Positions 1-7,999 of a DNA stretch of 64,000 nt are shown piece by piece; within the stretch, counting starts at the first letter, position 1, and each line of letters begins with the position of its first letter. The notes under the pieces were generated by a model. That model did not search any database. It was given only the letters and a program-made list of their open reading frames with translations, and was not told where the DNA came from. A program made the translations under genes and the position numbers. The DNA lies in assembly GCA_905480145.1 (NCBI GenBank), contig CAJQPA010000005.1:1-64000 (forward strand). Reading direction: 5' to 3'. This DNA is from an uncultured Flavobacteriales bacterium (GTDB lineage Bacteria; Bacteroidota; Bacteroidia; Flavobacteriales_D; Crocinitomicaceae).

Positions 1-777
1 AACGTGATCAAACCTGATGTATTGGCCGCCGGCGATGTTGCCTTAGCTGCAGCTCCTTTATCTTATTTGGGCAATCCCGCGAACAATGCAGCTATTGACT
101 CAGGTGGATGGCATGTTAGAGGCGGTGGAACATCAATGTCATCTCCTGTTGTGGGTGGAATTGCAGCTTTATACCTAGAAAGATGCAACCAAGCAACTTA
201 TCAAGATTTTTTAACGGACATCAAAGCGACCGCATTCGAAGATGGATTCACGGGTACTATTCCGAATAATGCAGACGGGTATGGAAAGATTCATGCTTTA
301 AATACCTTATTAGAAGAAACAATACCCACTGCGCCAACTGTAACATTAAATTGGGCTGCTGAGAATTTAAGTTCTTCTGAAACAACAGGAAATCAATGGT
401 ATTTAGACGGTAATTTACTTCAAAATGAAACGAATGAAATCTTAATCCCAACAACCCCATACGGTTCCTACCAAGTGCTATACACAAATGGGGATGGATG
501 CAGTGCGATCTCTAGCCCATTAGTTGTGACTGTTGGACTATCGACACTTAAAGAAGATGACATTCAAGTATCCCCTAACCCAGCAAGTTCAGTAATTAAT
601 TTGAAATATGAATATAGTATTGATCAAATCCAATTGTTTGACATGAATGGAAAGGAATATGGTATCCAAAAAATATCTGACAAGTCCTATTCTTTAGATT
701 CATTGCCAAATGGTAATTATATCTTGGAGGTAACAAGTGCCGAAGGAAAATTTACTTCAAAAATTATTAAATTATAG
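1..777 (+). CDS. T9SS-exported subtilisin-like serine protease, 3' part
   Basis: C-terminal 258 residues of a peptidase S8 (subtilase) that begins before the window; the reading frame is open through base 1, so the GTG at 4 is not a true start. The catalytic serine is in the block GGGTSMSSPVVGG (about residues 40-52), preceded by IKPDVLAAG as is usual for the family. The catalytic Asp and His and any signal peptide lie outside. After a linker with an Ig-like look, the last 80 residues (VSPNPASS, then a region ending in SKIIKL) form a type A T9SS sorting domain, so the enzyme is predicted to be secreted or held at the cell surface. Substrate unknown. Confidence 0.9.
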   Translation, partial: NVIKPDVLAAGDVALAAAPLSYLGNPANNAAIDSGGWHVRGGGTSMSSPVVGGIAALYLERCNQATYQDFLTDIKATAFEDGFTGTIPNNADGYGKIHALNTLLEETIPTAPTVTLNWAAENLSSSETTGNQWYLDGNLLQNETNEILIPTTPYGSYQVLYTNGDGCSAISSPLVVTVGLSTLKEDDIQVSPNPASSVINLKYEYSIDQIQLFDMNGKEYGIQKISDKSYSLDSLPNGNYILEVTSAEGKFTSKIIKL

Positions 778-826
778 ATTCGGATATAAAAGATTTTATA
801 TTTTTACATCTATAAAAAAATAAACC

Positions 827-1375
827 ATGGATTTATCAGGTATAATATCAATTTCAGGAAGACCGGGATTGTATCGAGTTATTGCTCAAGGAAAAAACAA
901 TGTAATTGTTGAATCGTTGATTGATAAAAAAAGATTCCCAGCGTATTCTACAGATAGAATATCTGCCTTGAATGACATTAGTATTTACACGCTTGAAGAA
1001 GATAAGCCTCTTCAGGAAATTTACGCTGAAATTCTAGAGAAAATAGGCAATACTACAGCACCATCTCATAAAGAAAGTCTAACTGTTCTTCAAGACTTTT
1101 TGGTCGATATACTGCCAAACTATGACGATGAGCGTGTTTACCCTTCAGACATTAAGAAACTTTTTCAATGGTACAACATCTTATTCAACGCTGGAATACT
1201 TAAGCAAGAGGAAAAAAAATCTGAAGATAAAGCAGAGAAAAAAGCTCCCGCTAAAAAGAAAGTAGCTGCGAATAAGCCTCCAGCTAAGAAAAAAACGATT
1301 CCCAAGAAAGAAACAACACAGAAAACTATTACAAAGAAAATAGTATCGAAGAAACCTGTTTCAAAGAAAAAATAA
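827..1375 (+). CDS. DUF5606 protein with Lys/Ala-rich tail
   Basis: 182 residues. The first ~125 match the Bacteroidota family DUF5606 (start MDLSGIISISGRPGLY, then VIVESL and RFPAYSTDRISALNDISIYT). Its function is not established; it is a small, probably cytoplasmic protein. Residues ~128-182 are a low-complexity tail rich in Lys, Ala and Pro (repeats of the type PAKKK) resembling histone H1-like tails, which suggests but does not prove nucleic acid binding. The gene stands alone, 52 nt before the M3 peptidase and separated from it by a clear terminator. Confidence 0.85.
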   Translation: MDLSGIISISGRPGLYRVIAQGKNNVIVESLIDKKRFPAYSTDRISALNDISIYTLEEDKPLQEIYAEILEKIGNTTAPSHKESLTVLQDFLVDILPNYDDERVYPSDIKKLFQWYNILFNAGILKQEEKKSEDKAEKKAPAKKKVAANKPPAKKKTIPKKETTQKTITKKIVSKKPVSKKK

Positions 1376-1399
1376 TTTACGATAATCACTAAATAATTT

Positions 1400-1423
1400 A
1401 AAGTCGGGCAACCGACTTTTTTT
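1400..1423 (+). terminator. Rho-independent terminator after DUF5606 gene
   Basis: Stem AAGTCGG / CCGACTT around the tetraloop GCAA, followed by seven T. It lies 25 nt after the DUF5606 stop and just before the M3 peptidase start. Confidence 0.9.
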
Positions 1424-1429
1424 ATACCT

Positions 1430-3154
1430 ATGAAAATTTCAAAACCAATAAGACAATTTATTGATCAAGACCTAATTATTGATAGTTGGGAATCCATTGA
1501 ACAATACTTTGAAAACCTTACTTCAAGAAAATTAGAGACGGAATCTGATTTCAAGCTTTGGCTGAGTGACCAAAGTGAGCTAGATGCAATTCTTGAAGAG
1601 AACGCAGCATGGAGGTATATAAAAATGACCATCAACACAAAGTCTAAAGCTTTGAGTGATGATTATACTTTTTTTATTTCTGAAATACAGCCCAAGATTG
1701 CTCCGTATGAAGATTTGCTCAATCGTAAATTAAACGACTCCCCTTTTTCAAATGCGCTGAGTAAAGAAGACGACTCTTATAAGATTATGTTTCGACAAGT
1801 AAAGAAGGCTATAGAACTTTATAAAGAAGAGAATGTCTCCATTATTTCTGAAGTTGCAGAGGAGGCGCAAAAATTCGGTGCTTTATCCGCAAAACAAAGT
1901 ATTGATTACAAAGGAGAAACACTTACAATGCAAAAAGCTTCTGTTCTACTTAAAGAAACAGACGAAGAAGTACGAAAATTGGTTTTTAACAAAATTGCGA
2001 ATCGAAGGAGAGATGATATTGAGGCCTTTGATGATTTATTCAATTCTTTATTAAAGAAGAGGCATCAGATTGCCTTGAATGCTGGATTTGATAATTTTCG
2101 CGACTATAAAATGGTCGCAATGGGAAGGTTTGATTATTCAGTTCAGGATTGTTTCAACTTTCATAGTAGCGTTAAGTCAGAAATTGTTCCTTTAGTAAAA
2201 AAGATTCAACAAGCTCGATTAAACAAACTGGGTAAAGACAAGTTTATGCCTTGGGATTCAGATGTTGATCCAGAAGGTAAAGCGCCACTTAAACCGTTTA
2301 CGGATGGCAAAGAATTGTTACAAGGAACAATTGACATGTTTAATGAAATAGACCCTTATTTTGGTGACTGCTTGAGCACGATGAATGAAATGAATCATTT
2401 GGATCTAGAATCGAAAGATGGCAAGTCACCAGGTGGCTATAACTATCCTCTTTATGAGATAGGTGTTCCTTTTATCTTCATGAACGCCGTTGGGTCTCAT
2501 AGAGATTTGGTTACAATGGTTCATGAAGGTGGACATGCTGTACACTCTTTTCTGAGTAGAGAATTAGAACTTACTGGTTTTAAAAGTTTACCATCCGAAG
2601 TTGCAGAATTAGCCTCAATGTCTATGGAATTGTTATCCATGGAAAAATGGAAGCGATTCTACCCTGACCCAACTAATTTAAACAGAGCAAAGAAAGAACA
2701 ATTAGAAACAACGCTTAAGCTATTACCTTGGATTTCTCAAGTAGATGAGTTTCAACATTGGCTATACGTCAACTTTGACCATACTAATGAAGAAAGAACA
2801 GCTAAATGGGTGGAATTATCTTCTGAATATGGTACAGGATTGACAAACTGGGAAAATAACGAAGATATTCTAGCGACATCATGGCAGCGACAATTGCATA
2901 TTTTTGAGGTTCCTTTTTATTATATAGAGTATGGAATATCTCAGCTTGGAGCACTAAGTGTTTGGAAAAACAGCCTTAACAACAAAGAATTAGCGATTTC
3001 ACAATACAAAAAAGCTTTATCCCTCGCTTACACTAAAAGTATTCCGGAAATATATCATACGGCGGGAATTGAATTTAATTTTAAGAAAGAATATATAGCA
3101 GAGCTCGCAAATTTTGTAGGCGAACAATTAGAAGAATTGTATTCTAAAGATTAA
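1430..3154 (+). CDS. M3 family oligoendopeptidase (PepF-like)
   Basis: 574-residue zinc metallopeptidase of family M3, which cleaves oligopeptides in the cytoplasm. The zinc site HEGGH is at residues 365-369 (context VTMVHEGGHAVHSF), with the downstream Glu ligand in the EVAELASMSMEL helix (about residue 390). The N-terminal half is helical, as in oligoendopeptidase F. No signal peptide is present. The start ATG follows directly on the DUF5606 terminator. A hairpin without T tract follows the stop. The exact subfamily (PepF against other M3) is inference from length and motif context. Confidence 0.9.
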   Translation: MKISKPIRQFIDQDLIIDSWESIEQYFENLTSRKLETESDFKLWLSDQSELDAILEENAAWRYIKMTINTKSKALSDDYTFFISEIQPKIAPYEDLLNRKLNDSPFSNALSKEDDSYKIMFRQVKKAIELYKEENVSIISEVAEEAQKFGALSAKQSIDYKGETLTMQKASVLLKETDEEVRKLVFNKIANRRRDDIEAFDDLFNSLLKKRHQIALNAGFDNFRDYKMVAMGRFDYSVQDCFNFHSSVKSEIVPLVKKIQQARLNKLGKDKFMPWDSDVDPEGKAPLKPFTDGKELLQGTIDMFNEIDPYFGDCLSTMNEMNHLDLESKDGKSPGGYNYPLYEIGVPFIFMNAVGSHRDLVTMVHEGGHAVHSFLSRELELTGFKSLPSEVAELASMSMELLSMEKWKRFYPDPTNLNRAKKEQLETTLKLLPWISQVDEFQHWLYVNFDHTNEERTAKWVELSSEYGTGLTNWENNEDILATSWQRQLHIFEVPFYYIEYGISQLGALSVWKNSLNNKELAISQYKKALSLAYTKSIPEIYHTAGIEFNFKKEYIAELANFVGEQLEELYSKD

Positions 3155-3183
3155 ATAATGTATATCGAAGTATGATTGTTAGG

Positions 3184-3214
3184 TAGTTAGAAGGTGAATT
3201 AGGACTTCTAACTA
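3184..3214. repeat. Inverted repeat after M3 peptidase gene
   Basis: Perfect 10-bp inverted repeat TAGTTAGAAG / CTTCTAACTA with an 11-nt loop, 30 nt after the peptidase stop codon. It lacks a T tract, so it is not a standard intrinsic terminator. It may stabilise the mRNA 3' end. Confidence 0.6.
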
Positions 3215-3242
3215 ACTCGAATAAAAATCTGCTCAGAAACGC

Positions 3243-3272
3243 TTGAATTAAATAAAAATACTACTATATTTG
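3243..3272 (+). promoter_or_regulatory. Bacteroidota-type promoter of the tRNA-Met gene
   Basis: TTG at 3243-3245, 19-nt spacer, then TATATTTG at 3265-3272. This fits the -33 TTG / -7 TAnnTTTG consensus of the Bacteroidota primary sigma factor exactly. The tRNA begins 32 nt after the -7 element. Confidence 0.85.
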
Positions 3273-3304
3273 CACCCGCAATTAGATAAGAATTTTGCGA
3301 TTTT

Positions 3305-3378
3305 GGCGAGGTAGCTCAGTTGGTTAGAGCGCGGGATTCATAACCCCGAGGTCGGGAGTTCAAATCTCCCTCTCGCTA
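3305..3378 (+). tRNA. tRNA-Met (anticodon CAT)
   Basis: A 74-nt cloverleaf: acceptor GGCGAGG pairing with TCTCGCT (two G-U pairs), D-arm GCTC/GAGC, anticodon loop TTCATAA, T-arm GGGAG/CTCCC and discriminator A. The CCA end is not encoded (the next bases are CA). The anticodon is CAT. The paired G1 and the anticodon-stem pattern argue for elongator Met rather than initiator. tRNA-Ile2, which also has CAT, cannot be fully excluded by eye. Confidence 0.93.
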
Positions 3379-3380
3379 CA

Positions 3381-3408
3381 AAAGACAACTTAACGGTTGT
3401 CTTTTTTT
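3381..3408 (+). terminator. Terminator of tRNA-Met
   Basis: Perfect 9-bp stem AAAGACAAC / GTTGTCTTT with a 6-nt loop, running into a T tract three bases after the tRNA. From here to the next start at 3638 I see no gene or clear site. Confidence 0.9.
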
Positions 3409-3637
3409 CTCTTAGGAGACTAAGCTAATCATTGATTCAACAAAAATACTTAAGCAAAACTTTCGGTGAGTTTCTTAGATCATCATAAAAATTACCGCAA
3501 CACAAAAAGAAATATGCTCCACTTACTATGTAGACATTGCGACCCAAAACAACTTGTGCATATTGATTGTAATATTACGGTTTAAGCTACTACTGATTTT
3601 CTAATTCTGTTTAAATTTATTTACCTAAATTCGAACT

Positions 3638-4585
3638 ATGTATTTTTTTAAACTGATTCGTCCTCTTAACCTATCTATAATTGCACTTACAATGTATGGT
3701 CTAGGAGTGTTTTTTGAAACTATTTATTCAAAAAACGAATTGTTTGGTGCAGAATCACTTCCCTTCAGACTGCTCATTTTCTCCACAATACTCATAGCAG
3801 CTGGTGGAAACATTATAAATGATTATTTTGATATAAAAGCAGACAGAGTAAATAAACCCGAACGTCAAATAATAGGAGTTTACATAAAGCGAAGATCAGC
3901 CATTGTTTCCCATTGGGTAATTAATTTCGTTGCTTTTAGTATTGCGATGTACTTGTCATGGGTAATGGAGTCTTTTCTATATTTATTTATACATCTTTTT
4001 TCAATTAACGTCTTGTGGTATTATTCCATGAAAGGAAAAAGGCAATTTCTGTTTGGCAATATTTTAATTGCTGCTTTAACAGCATTAGTTCCTGTTCTTG
4101 TGGGATTCTATTTTCACCAGGTTTATGCAAATGAATTTCCACAAATGGACCAATTTAGTTTTTTGTTAAATTCTGAAATTCATTACACTTACTACTTAAC
4201 AATTGGATTGGGTTCTTTTGCATTCATACTAAACCTAGCAAGAGAAATAGTGAAAGATATGGAAGATGTCGAGGGAGACAAAAAACTTCCAGCGAAAACA
4301 CTACCGATTATCCTTGGGCTTCAAAAAAGTAAATACATTTCTGCTGCTATACTATCAGGTGTCTCAATTTGCACTTTGTACATATGGTTGACAACAAATA
4401 ATTTAACAGCAATGGAAATTTTTCCTGTACTCATTTCTTTATTAATTGTTGTTTTATGTATTGTGTTTTTAATCCTTTCAAAGAGCAAAAAGGATTTTAA
4501 AAGAATTAATGCATTGATTAAAATAGCCATGGCTTTTGGCCTACTCACCCCTATTTATTGGACAATATTATTGCATTATGCATAA
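3638..4585 (+). CDS. UbiA-family prenyltransferase
   Basis: 315-residue integral membrane protein with about eight or nine hydrophobic helices. The two Asp-rich motifs of UbiA enzymes are visible: NDYFDIKADRVNKPER (about residues 62-77) and DMEDVEGDKKLPAKT (about 207-221), which bind Mg and the prenyl diphosphate. Bacteroidota members are often annotated as geranylgeranylglycerol-phosphate geranylgeranyltransferase-like; the acceptor here cannot be read from sequence. The end overlaps the maf start by 8 nt, so the two are cotranscribed and probably translationally coupled. A TAAATTCG box ends five bases before the ATG. Confidence 0.88.
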   Translation: MYFFKLIRPLNLSIIALTMYGLGVFFETIYSKNELFGAESLPFRLLIFSTILIAAGGNIINDYFDIKADRVNKPERQIIGVYIKRRSAIVSHWVINFVAFSIAMYLSWVMESFLYLFIHLFSINVLWYYSMKGKRQFLFGNILIAALTALVPVLVGFYFHQVYANEFPQMDQFSFLLNSEIHYTYYLTIGLGSFAFILNLAREIVKDMEDVEGDKKLPAKTLPIILGLQKSKYISAAILSGVSICTLYIWLTTNNLTAMEIFPVLISLLIVVLCIVFLILSKSKKDFKRINALIKIAMAFGLLTPIYWTILLHYA

Positions 4586-5147
4586 AATAAAAATTGTACT
4601 CGGTTCAAAATCTCCTCGAAGGCAAGAACTGATAAAAGAGTTAGGGATTCCATTTGAAGTAAGAACCAAGGAAGTTGAGGAAAACTATCCTTCTGATTTA
4701 CCCGTAAAACAGGTTGCTGGTTATTTAGCAAAATTAAAGGCCCAGCCACTTATTCCAACTTTAAGAGAAAATGAAGTACTTCTTACTTCTGACACTGTGG
4801 TTTTAAACCAAGGAATTATACTTGGGAAACCTATTGATAAAGAGGATGCCATCCAAACTTTACGAAAATTATCTGGAGGTGTGCACGAAGTAATTACTGG
4901 TGTGCACATGCAAAGCCTGAATAAAGAACTTACTTTTTCTAATTGCACGAAAGTGTACTTTTCAGAATTAACAGAAGAAGAAATTACGGAATATGTTCAA
5001 GAATTCAATCCACTTGACAAAGCAGGTTCTTATGGCATTCAAGAATGGATTGGTCTTATCGGAGTAAAAAAAATAGATGGTTGTTTTTACAGTGTGATGG
5101 GACTTCCAGTCAATGATGTATATCAGCATTTGAAAGAATTTAATTAG
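4578..5147 (+). CDS. maf: Maf family nucleotide pyrophosphatase
   Basis: 189 residues from the ATG at 4578, which overlaps the upstream stop as ATGCATAA. An upstream in-frame start at 4536 would only add residues read from inside the UbiA gene. Family marks are the N-terminal VLGSKSPRRQEL, the catalytic-region LLTSDTVV, and ITGVHM. Maf proteins hydrolyse non-canonical or pyrimidine NTPs (dTTP/UTP or m5UTP class), preventing their use in nucleic acids. Cytoplasmic. The length is normal for the family. Confidence 0.93.
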   Translation: MHKIKIVLGSKSPRRQELIKELGIPFEVRTKEVEENYPSDLPVKQVAGYLAKLKAQPLIPTLRENEVLLTSDTVVLNQGIILGKPIDKEDAIQTLRKLSGGVHEVITGVHMQSLNKELTFSNCTKVYFSELTEEEITEYVQEFNPLDKAGSYGIQEWIGLIGVKKIDGCFYSVMGLPVNDVYQHLKEFN

Positions 5148-5211
5148 AAGATACGATGACTCTAGTTAAACTTTATAATTTTGCCGTTTCAAATTCGTTT
5201 TGATATAGATA

Positions 5212-6669
5212 ATGCAGAAAAAATTCTTCACAAATTTAGTATTGGTTCTTGTGCTCAATGCACTAGTTAAACCATTTTACATTCTTGGAATTGATGCAGA
5301 AATCCTAAAGCAAGTTGAAGCGCACTCCCCTGGTTCATATGGAGAATATTTTTCTTTAATTGGATTCACATTCATATTGAATATTTTTCTAGACTTAGGA
5401 ATAACGAATTACAACACGCGTAATATTGCACAAAACAATCAATTACTGAAGAAACATTTTTCAGGAATAATTACACTTAGGGCTCTGTTGTCAATCGGTT
5501 ACATGGCACTATTAGTTATCTTAGGTTTAATTCTGGGATATAGCGAGCATCAATTCGAAATTCTAGCAATACTTGGACTGAATCAAATTTTCGCTTCATT
5601 CCTCATCTACTTTAGATCAAATCTGGCAGGATTATTACTTTTCAAACAAGACAGTTTCATTTCCGTATTAGATAAGTTTCTACTGATTCTAATTTGTTCT
5701 GTTCTGCTATGGGGAGGTGTCACCAACCAACCATTTCAAATTCAATGGTTTGTATATGCTCAAACATTTGCATATGCTGTCTCTGCAATTATAGCTGGAT
5801 ATTTAGTTGTTCGGAAAACAGGAAAGATTAAATTAACTTTTAACCCTTCATTTTCTTGGATGATTATTAAGCAAAGTCTGCCTTATGCTTTATTGATATT
5901 ATTGATGATGATCTACTACAGAACGGACGGTGTTATGCTAGAAAGAATGCTTCCAAATGGCAAACAAGAAGCCGCTATATATGCAAGAGGGTATCGGTTT
6001 TTTGAAGCATTGAACATGGTTGGTTATCTCTTCGCTGGTTTACTTTTACCCATCTTTGCGAAATTAATTAAGGATAAGGAAAGTATCCATGACATACTTT
6101 ATTTTGCTTTTAAGTTAATCATGTCTTTTTCAATAAGTGCTGGGATTATTTCCTTTTTCTACCAAGCAGAAATTATCGAGTGGCGATTTGAGACAACCGG
6201 AGAAGATTTAATCCATGCTTCAAAATCTTTTGGAATGCTAATGATATGCTTTATATTCATGACAATGACGTATATTTTTGGCACATTATTAACGGCAAAT
6301 GGAAGTTTAAAACAACTTAATATTGCTGCCGGGCTAGGTGTTCTTCTGAATATCGGACTGAATATGTACTTAATTCCAAAAGAAGGTGCTTATGGAGCAG
6401 CAATCGCTAGTTTAATTACTCAAGGGTTAACGGCGTTGATTCAAATCTACCTTGTATTTAAGATTATCAATGTAAATATAAATTGGAGAAGTCTATTGAC
6501 GATTAGCGTATTTGCAGGCACGGTTACTCTAATTGGATACAGTTCTCAAACCATGAATTATCATTGGTCTATAAAGTATTTTGCATCCATCTTAGCTTCC
6601 GCTCTGGTTGCTTTCACTTCAGGAATGATTAGTCTGAAAGGAATTATACGATTATTAGACAATCGCTAG
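5212..6669 (+). CDS. Oligosaccharide flippase / MVF-like membrane protein
   Basis: 485 residues with about 12-14 hydrophobic helices over the whole length and short polar loops, typical of Wzx-type flippases in the MOP superfamily, which move lipid-linked sugars across the inner membrane. Conserved-looking pieces are LDLGITNYNTRNIA near residue 65 and the late AYGAAIASLITQ (about residue 400). No glycosyltransferase cluster is next to it, so the substrate is unknown. A TAATTTTG -7-like box (5176-5183) lies upstream without a clear TTG. Its stop overlaps that of the convergent DUF389 gene. Confidence 0.82.
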   Translation: MQKKFFTNLVLVLVLNALVKPFYILGIDAEILKQVEAHSPGSYGEYFSLIGFTFILNIFLDLGITNYNTRNIAQNNQLLKKHFSGIITLRALLSIGYMALLVILGLILGYSEHQFEILAILGLNQIFASFLIYFRSNLAGLLLFKQDSFISVLDKFLLILICSVLLWGGVTNQPFQIQWFVYAQTFAYAVSAIIAGYLVVRKTGKIKLTFNPSFSWMIIKQSLPYALLILLMMIYYRTDGVMLERMLPNGKQEAAIYARGYRFFEALNMVGYLFAGLLLPIFAKLIKDKESIHDILYFAFKLIMSFSISAGIISFFYQAEIIEWRFETTGEDLIHASKSFGMLMICFIFMTMTYIFGTLLTANGSLKQLNIAAGLGVLLNIGLNMYLIPKEGAYGAAIASLITQGLTALIQIYLVFKIINVNINWRSLLTISVFAGTVTLIGYSSQTMNYHWSIKYFASILASALVAFTSGMISLKGIIRLLDNR

Positions 6670-7991
6670 AATCTCAACACAACATCGTCATCACTCAATC
6701 TTGTCTTCACCCACTCTTCAAGCGTTTCAACTTCTTCTTTAGTGAACTCTTTTTCAGAATCGAAATAAACCATAGTTATAGGTTTTGCTAACTTCATTGT
6801 ATCCACATATAAATCCGTTAAAGAATAGCTGCAACTATTAATTTCAGGAAAGAAAGGTTGAATTTCTTTTAATAGATTCTCACCTACCAATGGGATAGCT
6901 TCAAGACTATCGACAGTTTTTTTACTTTGAAGAAGAAGCAAGCGAAGTTGGTTCAATTCAGATGACATCTTTTGGACATCATCATCTTCTGCCATTAATT
7001 TGTCGTAATCTTTAATTTTCACGCCTTGCTCAACAATAATGCTAGAAGCACCAATTCCCATATCTTTCGCTTTCTGTTTAATTCTGTCAACAGATTTGGA
7101 ATCAAACTCATTCCCAACATAAATTAATTTAATCTCTTTTACTTCAGCATCAATATTAGATCGTAACAAGTAATTCCCTTCCCAAGAATTAACTTGCTCT
7201 ATAAAAAACTCAGAGCGTTCTTGAAATCGTTGCTTATTGACGAGAGAAACGCCTAGAAAATAACTTGGTACAATCGTCAAAAACACGACTATTGCGATTG
7301 AAATATTCTTACTTTTAATTTGTTTCGACAAGAGAAATGTCTTTTTTGGAAACTTCATTAACTGCGAAACCAACATGGCAGCTAGCGCGATAAACACAGA
7401 GTTTATTAAAAAAAGATAAACCGCACCCAAAAAATAGCCAAAATTACCCGTTGCAAGACCATAACCTGCCGTGCACAATGGAGGCATTAATGCTGTAGCT
7501 ATTGCAACACCTGGAATTACATTTCCTTTGTTCTTACTGCTGATTGCAACGATTCCCGCTAAACCACCAAACAAAGCAATAAACACATCATAAATAGTGG
7601 GACTAGTTCTTGCCAAAATCTCAGAATGTTCTGAATGCATTGGCGTCAAAGAGAAATAAATGAATGACGTAACAATGGCAGCAGCAGCTGAACCTATATA
7701 ATTCTTTAAGGATTTACGCAATAATAATCGGTCATAAGTAGCAATACTATAGCCGACTCCTGCAATTGGTCCCATTAAAGGTGAAATAAGCATGGCACCA
7801 ATAACTACAGCGGTTGAATTCATGTTTAACCCGACAGATGCAATTAAAATAGCGAAAATTAAAATCCAGAGATTCGTTCCTCTAAAAACAACTGCCGACT
7901 CTATAGAATTATGAATAATTTCACTGTCCTCTTGCTCATGTGTCAATCTTAAAAAGCGCATAACATCTTTTATCCATTGATAATTTCCCAT
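6666..7991 (-). CDS. DUF389 family membrane protein (TIGR00341-like)
   Basis: 441 residues. The N-terminal half (about residues 40-250) carries several transmembrane helices with the DUF389 signature NSTAVVIGAMLISPLMGPI and later PGVAIATALMPPLCTAGYGL. The C-terminal ~180 residues are soluble and mixed alpha/beta. The family's biochemical role is not known. It is the last gene of the unit arginase-argS-DUF389, with an 8-nt gap from argS. Its stop shares a CTAG palindrome with the flippase stop on the other strand. Confidence 0.85.
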   Translation of the reverse strand: MGNYQWIKDVMRFLRLTHEQEDSEIIHNSIESAVVFRGTNLWILIFAILIASVGLNMNSTAVVIGAMLISPLMGPIAGVGYSIATYDRLLLRKSLKNYIGSAAAAIVTSFIYFSLTPMHSEHSEILARTSPTIYDVFIALFGGLAGIVAISSKNKGNVIPGVAIATALMPPLCTAGYGLATGNFGYFLGAVYLFLINSVFIALAAMLVSQLMKFPKKTFLLSKQIKSKNISIAIVVFLTIVPSYFLGVSLVNKQRFQERSEFFIEQVNSWEGNYLLRSNIDAEVKEIKLIYVGNEFDSKSVDRIKQKAKDMGIGASSIIVEQGVKIKDYDKLMAEDDDVQKMSSELNQLRLLLLQSKKTVDSLEAIPLVGENLLKEIQPFFPEINSCSYSLTDLYVDTMKLAKPITMVYFDSEKEFTKEEVETLEEWVKTRLSDDDVVLRF

Positions 7992-7999
7992 ATGTGAAT

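Noticed and set aside
1165-1389. Phe-rich minus-strand frame over the DUF5606 tail
   Set aside because: It mirrors the Lys codons of the tail and has no recognisable domain or promoter.
3305-3378. Initiator tRNA-fMet
   Set aside because: Position 1 is a paired G and the three G-C pairs are not next to the anticodon loop, which is TTCATAA; this fits elongator tRNA better.
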